This document shows positions 24,701-34,600 of a DNA stretch of 64,000 bases, in pieces. A program made the translations under genes and the position numbers. Origin of the DNA: Acridotheres tristis (Eukaryota; Chordata; Aves; Passeriformes; Sturnidae); assembly GCA_037013685.1 (NCBI GenBank), contig CM072896.1:11349444-11413443 (forward strand), in the 5' to 3' direction. Numbering within the stretch: position 1 is the first letter of the stretch; each line of letters begins with the position of its first letter. A model generated the notes under the pieces. The model was given only the letters and a program-made list of their open reading frames with translations, searched no databases and had not been told where the DNA came from.

Positions 24701-25419
24701 TCTATGTACTGACTTTGTAATAAACCCACTGATTTCTAGACCAGAATTTGCTGATGGAATCTTTTCACCCAGCAGCATTTAACAAGGCATATTGAAACAG
24801 GTATGGTCAGCGACAAAATCTCAGTATGAGAAATACTTTAGACTAGACATAGAAATGTCAAAACACAGTACACAGGGATAGCAGTACATGGGAGTATAAA
24901 AAGACAAATGTATGTTCAGTATTCTAGACACTAAGCAGCTAAATTTTTGTACAGTGCATATAAAATAACTGGGAATTAAGCAGTCTGCTACACATCTTTC
25001 CCAACGACCATATATCCCTACTGCACTTTTGGGATTGAACAAGTAATAAAGTGAGTTACTTCTCACAATCTGAAAGTTGTCTTTAACTTGTGAGAGCTTA
25101 GTGTCAGACTTTCACCCTTTTTGTTAATCTGTTTCTCTGTTTTCTAGAATGGTTGTGAGGCTGCGGCAGTGCCGGTGACCCCCCTCACAGTCGGTTCGCT
25201 CCTCAGCACCGTGTCTGGACGGTTCTTCCCCCCGGAGCGGGGACAGGGTGCCTCGCAGGGGATCGGGTGTAGTGTTCCAAGGATAAAACGACACACTCGA
25301 ACTGCCCCTTGCAGCACTGGGAAAGAGAGAACCGGTCCCGTGGCACAGCAAGCCAAGCTGGGACGCGGCGGGAGCCGTGAGGGCGGGCAGGGACACTGCT
25401 GGGGCAGCACGGCCGTGCC

Positions 25420-25446
25420 GGGCCGGGCCGGGCTGGGCAGGGCGGG
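25420..25446 (+). other. G-quadruplex-forming array
   Basis: Six GGG tracts begin at 25420, 25425, 25430, 25435, 25440 and 25444, separated by 1-2 nt loops. Five of them follow an exact 5-nt period. This fits the canonical intramolecular G4 pattern with very short loops, which usually gives stable parallel structures. Confidence 0.75.
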
Positions 25447-25541
25447 TTCCGCGGGCAGAGGGCTAGCGCTGCTGCCCCGGGCGGGGGCGGGCACGGCGGA
25501 GAGAGGCAGACACAGACACACAGGACACAGCCATAGGCAAC

Positions 25542-25613
25542 ATGGCGGCGGGCAGCGCCAGCCCCGCGCCCCCTCCCACGGCGGCTCCAGAGTCCGGCGG
25601 GGCCGGGGGCTGA
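25542..25613 (+). other. Short upstream ORF with YY1-like start context
   Basis: CAACATGGCGGCGG contains the YY1 core ATGGCGGC common just downstream of TATA-less starts. The ATG opens a 23-codon ORF (MAAGSASPAPPPT...) ending TGA at 25611-25613. If transcription starts upstream of it, it would be a uORF of DIPK2A. There is no sign of conserved protein, and it may equally lie outside the transcript. Confidence 0.25.
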
Positions 25614-25834
25614 GGGGGCGGGAAGGGCGCCACGCCCCGCCCCCCGCGCGGGTGGCGGCCCCGCCCCCGGGCCCGGGATGGGGCGGAGAGAGGGCGGGGC
25701 CGCACGCGACCGCGCCGCGTCACGCGCAGCCAACCGCTGGCGGCCGGCGGCGCTCGCGCTAGGCCCCGCCCACGGGGGCGTGTCCAGCGGCGCGCGGGGG
25801 AGGAGCCCCCGGGGCGGGCGGGGCGCGGCGGGAG

Positions 25835-25852
25835 CGGCGGCGGCGGCGGCGG
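25835..25852 (+). repeat. (CGG)6 trinucleotide repeat
   Basis: Six perfect CGG units in the CpG island, about 220 bp before the DIPK2A start codon and so likely in or next to the 5' UTR. Confidence 0.8.
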
Positions 25853-26073
25853 AGCCCGAGCCCCTCCCCGGGGGCGGGGCCGCCCGGGCCCGCGCGCTGC
25901 AGGCGCCGCCCCCCCTCCCCTGCCCTCCCCCTCCCCGCCGGCCCCTCAGTAACTTGGCCGCCTTTTATCGGGCGGGCGGCGAGGCGGGGAGTTTATTGGA
26001 GCCGGAGCCGCGGCGCGGCCGGGGCGGGCAGCGAGCTCGGCGGAGGGCGGGGGGCCCGGCGCGGCCCGGGACG

Positions 26074-26727
26074 ATGCTGCGGCTGGTGTCGCTGAAGTTG
26101 GGGCGGCTGTACCGCTACGTGAAGCTGGCGGTGCTGGGCAGCCTGGCGGCGGCGCTGGTGCTGAACACGCACTCGCTGCTGGCCTCGCTGCAGCGCAACG
26201 AGCTGTCGGAGCGGCGCTTCCTGCAGCTCAATAAGTGCCCGGCCTGCTGGGGCACCAGCTGGTGCCGCAAGTTCCTCAACGGGCAGCTGCGGCTGGAGAG
26301 CTGGGGCCGCCTGCGCCTGCTGGACTTCTTCAACGTGAAGAACGTGTACTTCGCGCGGTACGGGGAGCCCCGCGAGGGCTCCCGCCGCGTCGTGCTGAAG
26401 CGCCTGGGCTCGGCGCAGGAGCTCGCCGACATCGACACCAAGATCTGCCGCCGCGCCACCGGCAGGGGCCGCTGCGACCTGCTGCAGGCGCTGCCCGCCA
26501 CCGAGTTCGCCAGCCTGAACGGCGACGTGCGGCTGCTCACCCCCGGCGCCGTGGAGGGCTGGTCCGACCTGGTGCACTGCCCCTCGCAGCGCCTGCTCGA
26601 CCGCCTGGTGCGCCGCTACGCCGAGACCAAGGACTCGGGCAGCTTCTTGTTGCGGAACCTGAAGGACTCGGAGCGCATGCAGCTCCTCATCACCCTCGCC
26701 TTCAACCCCGAGCCGCTGGTGCTGCAG
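26074..26727 (+). CDS. DIPK2A: DIPK2A coding exon 1 (residues 1-218)
   Basis: DIPK2A (C3orf58, HASF, GoPro49, DIA1) is a FAM69/DIPK-family divergent kinase of the Golgi and secretory path, reported as a secreted cardioprotective factor. The exon encodes a basic N-tail, a hydrophobic signal-anchor at about residues 17-38 (KLAVLGSLAAALVLN), a Cys cluster (KCPACWGTSWC, C55/C58/C64), then the kinase N-lobe with a VAIK-like lysine in RRVVLKRL (K109) and further cysteines C125, C134 and C169. From LLTP to NPEPLVLQ it is nearly identical to the mammalian protein. The start MLRLVSLKLGRL fits the family, with A at -3. The frame is also open for 132 codons upstream to an ATG at 25678, but that is GC-rich 5' sequence. 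The phase-0 donor is CAG|GTAAGC. Third codon positions are almost all G/C, unlike exons 2-3. Confidence 0.97.
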
Positions 26728-29112
26728 GTAAGCGCGGCCGGCAGTGCCCGGGTGGGCGCTGCCTGCCGGACCCTCGCCGGAATGGGCCTGCCTGCCTCTC
26801 GCCGTGTCTGCGGGCGGGGGCCGAGGGCTCCGGGGCAGCTGGCCCCAAACCCCGCCGGATCGCGGTGGCCGCCGCTGGCTCTGCGCCTTGACTGACTCTG
26901 CTGCAGAGGTGCCGGCAGGGCGGGCTGAGCAAGGGGTCCCCGCTCCCTGCCTCCGGGCAGGAGGCGTTTCTTCAGCTCACTCAGCCTTGATCAGCTCTCC
27001 TTCTTCTTTCTTCCCTCAAAGACTGCGTGTGTTTCCCGGATTTGCCGTTCTCCTCAGGGTTTTAACTCCATCCCCATCCCGCTGTGCCGTCGGGTAGCGA
27101 GCGGCAGGCGCGGTCCCGCAGGAGCGTGCGGGGCAGTGCTGGAGGCTGATGCTCCCCGCTGACTTGTGCCTTTCACACAGTTCGGTTTCAGCGTGTTCCA
27201 CAATTCCCATGTTCCCAGGCAGCTTTTGGGTGCCCGTGAGTCATTTCTTAGGCTCTAGTTTAAGAGGGAGTGCATAGAGAGTGTGCTGCGATGCTGTTGT
27301 GCTTTCCTTGTCAGAAACTGACTCATGTGCTATGTCATGTTCTTAATGTGAACTAAATATAGTTAATGCTGGTAAAAATTAGAGGTAGGTATTTGTAGCC
27401 TGAAAATAGACCGACAAATAAATGAGCAGTGTTCTCTTTTTAGCGATTACACGTTCTGTAGCCTCTAATTAGGGGGACGGGTTATGTGCACACACGTGAA
27501 ATTTGTGCTTTAATATGTTATGTAAATTTTTAGGTAAAAAATGCGTAGGAAACGTCTGTTCTGTGGCACCACTCAGTTGTTTCTATTCCATGTCTGTTTA
27601 GTTGGGGACCTTTGCATTTTGGTTTTTTAACATTATCAAGTGTGCCTTTAGCATGTAAGTTTGGAATCAGAACTGTTTTGTCTAACTACTGAACTGACCT
27701 TGCCTTTATCCAATGTATGATTAAAATATTTGCAAATATGTTTTGAAAACATTACCTCATGATAACTATTAACATCTGCTGTTTCTCTAGTGAGAGGCCA
27801 AGAAATGCTTAAAAAGCAGTGCTGCAGGCTTTACCCTCCAGAAAGTTTGCCTACTGACTAATTTCTAGAAAATCAATTTATGAACTTAATTACAAGTATG
27901 TTTTCCAGTAGTGTGCCTTCTGCCCTTCAGTCTCTCCCTGTACAGCTCTTTAGTTTTGTTTCCGAGGTATTTCCAGTTTGCTTCTCAGCAGACTTGAGGG
28001 TAAGTCTCCCATTTTGCTGTAAAGTTCATCCTGAGCGCAGTGAAAAAGGAAACTCCGCTTAAGTAAGAAAATCAAAACTGCTTTGCTCTGCTGAGTATAT
28101 TCAGAAATTCCTTGAGAAGTAATTTGTTTTGGCTGTGTTTCATAAACTTACCTTTTTGGTTTTGAACAAGTGGTTCTAACATACGGAGTGTAGACCTCGA
28201 TGGCCAGGGAACATCTGTCTTTCTTCGTAATTCTTTACAGACAAAGGCTACGGCACACTTGTGGCATTTAGTGTAATGGGCTGGATCATAAATGGTGGGC
28301 AGTGGGTTGATTCGGAGCCTTCATTCCTCTCAGCTTCTTGATGTACTGTAGATAAGTCCTGAGACTGTCAAGCAAACGTGTTGAAGAGAAGATCTTGGGT
28401 GGACTTGAGCACTCTGCTCGACGTATCTTAGTAAGGACGCAGCTGAGAGCAGAGCAGGTCACATTCGTGGGAAATGAGGCAGCCTTTAGCAGCTCAGAGC
28501 GAGGTAAAGCAAGTCACCTTTTAACAGATCAAAAATGTTTCATGGAATCTTGTAAATTTTGATGTTTAGGCGTATCTTGGACAATATTTCTGGGGAGGTT
28601 CAGGCCAGCTTTGTGTGCTTAAACACTCCTAGTGGTTTGGTTTCTCCAGAAGAGTGTTAATTAACTTTGGCATTGGGTACTTGAGGTTTGAAGACCTTCC
28701 CTCATTTAGGAATGAAATATATAAAGTACAAGAATCTGTATGAACTCCTCCCATTCTGTAATACTCCAGATTTAGTCTCCATCTGAGAAACATGTAAGGA
28801 ATGGGTAATTCTGTGTTCTGCAGCTCTTAAAACAGCAACATGCCAGACACTCTGAGAGGTGGTTACTTTCTAGAATTGATAACTCACTACTGAAAAGATT
28901 TGTATTTGTAGGTAACATTTGTAAAACATTTTATGGTGTACTTTCTGCAGTATTGATGAAGGCAGGTAGTGCTATGGGAATGAAACTTGTAGGCTTGTTT
29001 TAATAATAAGCTGCTTCCGAGAAAAGAAACCTGCATGATGTTATATGAAGAGTCAGATTTTAATTTAAAATAAAGCAATCAATAAATTGATGCATTTGAC
29101 TCGTGCTGTCTG

Positions 29113-29125
29113 TCACCAGAGGGCA
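29113..29125 (+). promoter_or_regulatory. CTCF-like motif in intron 1
   Basis: TCACCAGAGGGCA matches the CTCF core CCACCAGAGGGCA with one mismatch at the first base, in the plus orientation. Evidence is by motif only. Confidence 0.35.
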
Positions 29126-31083
29126 TAAGGAAATATTGCTTGTTTTTGCCTCAAGCCTTTCATGGAACACTACAGTGACTGAGCACTGTTATTCATAACA
29201 GTTTTGGTTTAGAAGTGGATAATGTCAAAACTCTTGGTGTACCGGGCATGCAAGTTCTGTGTTGTTTAATTGTGTTATAGACAAATGTAAATAGGCAATT
29301 TAGTAGGAATTCAAAGCTTGGTCTTTCATTTATAATAGAAAATTCACTGTGGTTGTCTACAAGAGCCAGCAATTTGTGGATTATGAGGATTCTCATCAGA
29401 GACTGGGATTTTAGGTTGAAGCCTGTGTGGAGCATGGATTTTTCCTGAAGGGGTGTTGCTTGTGAACTGCATTGTCACAAGTGATTTACAGCTTCTGCTG
29501 TGGGAGTTTTTCAGGCAGGGCTTTAACCCATAGCAACATGGTATTACTGTCCAGGGCTTTGTATCAAAAGTATAACACTGCACAGTTTAATATAGATTAC
29601 ATTTTGTAATCCTAACTCCACTATTTCTATTTTTTATAACTTTCTTGTTAACCTTCTTTGTTGGCACTTATTTATTGTGTAGGCAACAGGGAAGAGCTCA
29701 GCCCCTATTGCCATTTTACTTTGTTAAGCAAATGGAATGACAGCTGCAGTATTATTCAAGTAGAGTTTACGTATTTTTTTTGGGTATTACAATACCAATT
29801 TTTCTTCTGTAGAATCTTGCAAAACTGCTTACTAATTAAATCCTCTCACAGTTTTCATCTGAATTCACATTTGAACCAAAGAACTTATGTTCCAAGGATT
29901 TAACTTCTGATAGGTTTGAGTTTTATTCATCTCTCCTCCTAATAGTTGTTTTCTGCAATAAAGATCATTACTTTTTAGTAAAATAAGGTGAGATTTGTAA
30001 TCAAAGTGCTACATCTAAACCAGTGTTTCATATAAGCATGAACATCTTATTTGGACAAAAGCAACAACAAAACTTGCTGCTATTTCAACTAATTCAATGA
30101 TAAACAGAGTTTTGAAGGGGAGTCACCTCGAGAGTAATTTCTATGCATGGCATCCTATTTCTAACTGAATATGATGATGGTGTGCATCAAACACTAGCAA
30201 AGATAGGTTGGCTGAAGTTGCCTTAGGAAGAAATAGAAAAATTGTGAAAATAACTTGGATTAGAGATTGAGTGCAGTGTGACTGTTCGCTCTTTGCAGAA
30301 TTCACAGAACCACTGTGGATGTAAGCAGATTTATCCTTGTCCTGTGACTTTCTATAAACCACCCAGCTTCTAGTTTGTCTTGTAAAATAGATGTAGGGAA
30401 GAAAGCTTTTGAAATATTTTCAGCAGTGATATCTGCTTAAATAGTGGATGTTATTCAACTTGATCAAGTAAGTTGTTTAATTTTTATCTCCACTTGCAAG
30501 TTGAAACATAAACTTACTGTTAATAGAACTGAAAGGTGTGATGCCTCACTTTTCAGAGTGCTCCTCTGATCCCCGTCAGCCTCCAGATTTCCTCTTTGGA
30601 GGCGCTGTGGCAGCCTCCTGGCAGTTTTGGATAACAGTTCCTGAGCTGCTGCTGCCGTGCCACTGTAGCAGCCGTGCTGTGAGCCGTGGTGTGCAACCAC
30701 ACAGTGTCTGACACATTTTGCCAGTGGCAAAGTTCTAAGTTATGTACTTAAACACGAAAAAGCAACAACGCCCCAAATCCTTGTTCTCAGAGTCAGGAAA
30801 AGTGCAATGTGATTCAAGACTGCTGAAATAAGAAATTGCTTCTAGATTAGAAAGCTGTTTTTCAGTAAGGTGGTTGTATTTCTTCTAAGAGCTTACCTGA
30901 AAAAGCAGTTTACATCTGTACTGGCAAAACTGAAATACAGAATTTCAGAATTGTTTTGGCAAAAGTGCATCTAGAGCTGGTCTTGCAACCCTCAATCTTG
31001 CCCTTCTGTTCTCTGTGGTGTTGGTTTACAGTATTGCCAGGTGCCATATGAACATGTCAGTTGTGTTTGCTTTGTTTTCAGAC

Positions 31084-31631
31084 TGTTGTGGTTTAACCCC
31101 AGCTGGGAGCTCAGCCCCACACAGTTGCCGCTCCTCGCACGGGATGGGGGAGAGAATTGGGAAAGTAGAAGTGAGAAACCCTGTGGGTTGAGACCAAGAC
31201 AGTTTAGTAAAGAAAGCAAAGCCAAACAAGGGATTCATTCAGCAATTCCCATGGGCATGCAGGTGCTCAGCCATTGCTAGGACAGTACAGCTCCATCACA
31301 TGAATGGCGACTTGGGAAGACAAATGCTGTCACTCTGGATGTGTGTTCCCTCTTCTCTCTCCTCCTCCCCCAGCTGCACATGCTGATCAGGATGCCTTGT
31401 GGAATGGAATATCCATTGGATCAGCTGGGGTCAGCTGTCCTGACTGTGTCCCTTCCCAGCTCCTTGTGCCCCCATTCCCCTGGCTGGTGGGTGTGGAGCA
31501 GAAAAGGCCTTGGCTCTGTGTAATCACTGCTCAGCAATAATGAAACATCCCTGAATTATCAGTGCCATTTCCAGCACAAATCCAAAACAGACACCCATAC
31601 CAGCTACTGTGGAAAAAATTAGGCCAGCACA
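31084..31631 (-). mobile_element. Solo LTR of an avian endogenous retrovirus, antisense in DIPK2A intron 1
   Basis: The plus strand starts TGTTGTGGTTTAACCCCAGC, continues through GGGATGGGGGAGAGAATTGGG and GGGTTGAGA..AAGACAGTTTA, then has a middle block with GGTCAGCTGTCCTGACTGTG, and ends CATACCAGCTACTG..CCAGCACA. This is the reversed form of a long-known, abundant avian LTR whose sense strand ends GGGGTTAAACCACAACA. Sense orientation is therefore minus. The LTR 5' end looks shortened by a small deletion next to TGTGCTGG. No gag, pol or env sequence flanks it, so it is a recombined solo LTR. I see no clear target-site duplication. The small plus-strand ORFs inside it are meaningless. Confidence 0.8.
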
Positions 31632-34600
31632 CAAAGCAAACTTGAAATTTGCACACATACTTTTGCAATTAAAAGAAAATGCTTGCATGTAATGAAGAAT
31701 TTTTCAAACTATACAAGGTATTTGTCAATTAAATCTAGAGTGCATTAATGCAACTTTGTCTCGAGCTGCAGCTTTTAAAAACCTGTTTAAATGAACATTG
31801 TTCAAAGAGTGATGGTGAACATTTGTGTCTTGTATATAAATTGCAAGTCTCAAGGACTTTTATTTCTCTGAGTCTGAGAGAAATGACAATCTCTGTGTGC
31901 CAAATAGCAGTATTTCTTCATTTTTAATAGACTGTAAATCATTGCCCCTCCCTCAGATATGGTTTTAGCTTTCTAAAAGCTTAAGCTTAATGGCTTTATT
32001 TTTTTCACAACTTCTGATCATTCTTATTCCTTCTGGGGGAAAAAGCAAAAAACAAAACAAACCCAACAGCTGTATCTCTATTTCTAGTATAATTACTCTG
32101 CATGAACAGTCTGTTGCCTCATATACTAAAATTCTTCTGGTTTCTCTACATGTCATCGTTGGGCTTTCTGTTTGGTTTTGTTATGGGAAGAGCAATAGTT
32201 GACATCTGGTAAACATATATTCAAACTTCAGCTGATCAATTTGAAACAATTTCTTGCAGAGAATTTACTCAAAGTAGCAATTTAGCCAAATGCTCCACAA
32301 AATCTTTTTGCTGATCCATACATAAGAAGTAAATGGGAAAATTCCTCTTTCCCGTATTTTCGTATACACTCTTCTAATCAGAAGTATTTTCTTTAGTTAT
32401 ATTCTAAATACTTCGATAGAATATAGAATGGCAAGTCAGTTTTAATCCTTGGTACCCTTTTAACATTCTTCATTACTGAATTTGGTGTTTCTGTTCCATA
32501 ATTCTGATGCCATAAACCAAGCAGCGGATTTAAGGTGTTTATCTGTGCTACCTGACGTGCCCTTGGGTGGACTTGTGTTATTTATAAGTCCTGGCTCATA
32601 CAGATACTACAATTTTAATCAACTGAATTTCCATTGTTAACCTTTCAAAAGGAATGAAAAACTCTTTGTTGAATTAAAATTGAGTGGCCTCATGTTACAA
32701 GAATGTTCCACTGATGTGGTTGGATTGAAAACTGAAGAATCATTTTTTGCAGTGACATATGACTGTACATATTAGACCAGAACTGGCTTGTACTTGTCAT
32801 GTTAACTGTCATATTTAATTATATTCCTTAAGTTATCAAAACTGTTTTCATCCTTCTTTCTTTGTGAAAGTTCCCTAGAGTGAAAAAACGTAGGGTGAAT
32901 TATAAGGGATATTTTAAAATAGCCTAGAAATTCTTGAAATTATTGTGGAGTGTAGATAATGATGAATGGCTGTCTGAATTTAAAGGCTGCTGGGAAGTCA
33001 CTATACAGATTTAAATAGAAATTCTTTTGAGAAATTCTCACTCTTGCAGTTTTCAGTAGCAGAAAAAGGTTTGTTACCCCACATTAGAAACCTTGCAATA
33101 ACAATATTGTTCTGGTATGTCCGATGTATAGGGGAAGTTGTGTTTTGCTTCCCTGAATTAAGGAATTGAGGCTTTATTTTAGACTCCCAATTTTGCAAAG
33201 TAACTTTAAAAATAAGGCCATCTCTGCTAGGACTTCTTTATGGTGAAATATTCCAGGCTCATTACTGATGAGAAATAAATACAGAGTGATTATTTTCATC
33301 TGTTGCAAATGTTATCTAGAAAAGCTTTTATGAACTACAAACCAATTTGAACAGGTGACAGCCAATAATGACATCAAATTTGCTTTACTATGGCTTTTGA
33401 GTTTAATCATTGTTCATTAATTTATTTGGAAAAAAGGTGTATCTCTGCTGACACTGTGAAATACAACTTTTACAGCTGAAGTGTTCATCTTAACAACTGA
33501 TTATTTAGAGTTTTGTGTATTTCTGTTCTATAGTGTGTCAATTAAGCCTGGTGTGAACCTCTTGTTGGCATGAATTGTATGTAGTAACTGGTTGAAATGA
33601 ACAAAAGTGAAATAAATGAAAAACATGGTTTCAATGGGAACACCATTATCTGGAGTACTCAATGAAATGCACTGTTCATGCACTGTGTGTAGGCTATATA
33701 TGCATAACTTCTGTGGGAGTTCTAGGTAAATGTCAAATGGTGTAGCATATAGTTGGGAATTACATGGTTTTTATTGTACTCACTAGCATCCAAAAAAAAC
33801 ATTTGAATGCATATTTTCCAGAATGCAGATCAATTCCTGACAAAAGGAGGCATCTGTGTTTAGACTGTGCTTTGTAAGTCCTTGGATCCAAAAACATCAT
33901 TGTAAAATCTGCTCTCTGGCTCTTCCTGCTTCCAGAGCTTTGCCTGTTTACCTTGGTGACTAATACCAGTGCTAGTTCTGTTTACACTGCAGAATCAGCA
34001 GTAATCTGAGAGAGAACTAATTTTCCTTTTGAAGAAGAGCATGTTATTTGAGTTCTCCTTGCCCTGCCCATTTGTCCCTGGGCAGATGCACTTCAGCAGG
34101 ATGATTTAGTGAAGGTGGCAGGGAGAGGGTCATCTTGCCATGAAGTTCCTCAGGGTCCTACAGAGAAAAGTCCCTGTGTTTGTGTGTTTTTCAAAACATC
34201 ATCACATAAAAGGTGTAGGTGTTTGTTTGGGCAGGCTTTGTCTGGGGTGTTTTTTCTGAGCTGGAACTCACTTTATGCAAACGTTGGGGGTGACAAATAG
34301 AGCATCTTCTGGGAATAGTTTTGAAAATGAAAAGCGTCTTTTTTAGTGGTACAGTAGAACAAAAATGTCAGTTATTTAAATTGGTTTGGCTTTTTGGTCT
34401 TGAATATGAGGATGAATTATATGCTTCATTATGATAAACTAATATTCTTTTAAGTGTTTAATTCAAAGGGGATTTGTGTTACTGTAGAACACAATAGGCC
34501 CTATCAGCCTCAAGCTGGTGAGTCTTCACTGCCTGATCTAATTCACAGCTCTGAACAAAAAGCACTGGCACATTTGTGTATCTTCTCAGGTTTAGACAGA

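Larger units (their letters stand above)
1851..25140. other. Intergenic interval between SLC9A9 and DIPK2A
   Basis: This is AT-rich DNA separating two divergent genes. It contains the CR1 fragments, short repeats and motif candidates listed separately, and otherwise no gene that I can support. All ORFs here are under about 165 codons, none has a family I recognise except CR1-derived ones, and none shows a convincing chain of splice sites. In human the same neighbours (SLC9A9 and C3orf58/DIPK2A) flank a much larger interval. Distal enhancers for one or both genes are likely but cannot be read directly. Confidence 0.8.
25160..27135. promoter_or_regulatory. DIPK2A: CpG island and promoter region of DIPK2A
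   Basis: GC content and CpG density rise abruptly at about 25150 and stay high through coding exon 1 into the start of intron 1, against an AT-rich background on both sides. The core (25620-26070) has many Sp1-type GC boxes (GGGCGGGGC and its complement) and no TATA box at a standard position in plus sense. A GATAAAAGG-type sequence at about 25960 reads on the minus strand. Transcription probably starts diffusely within about 25600-26000, and the exact start cannot be read from sequence. The first roughly 400 bp (25160-25550) forms a separate shoulder that could serve antisense or alternative initiation. Confidence 0.9.

Noticed and set aside
25678..26073. In-frame 132-codon upstream extension of DIPK2A exon 1
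   Set aside because: The frame is open only because the CpG island is stop-poor. The residues are Arg/Gly/Ala/Pro-rich and the family start is MLRLVSLKLGRL at 26074, which gives the expected protein length and signal-anchor position.
25993..26577. 194-codon minus-strand ORF opposite DIPK2A exon 1
   Set aside because: It is a shadow of GC-rich coding sequence. It has an Ala/Gln/Pro-rich nonsense composition and no family.
31041..31540. ORFs on both strands around 31.0-31.5 kb
   Set aside because: They lie in the solo LTR, which is non-coding.
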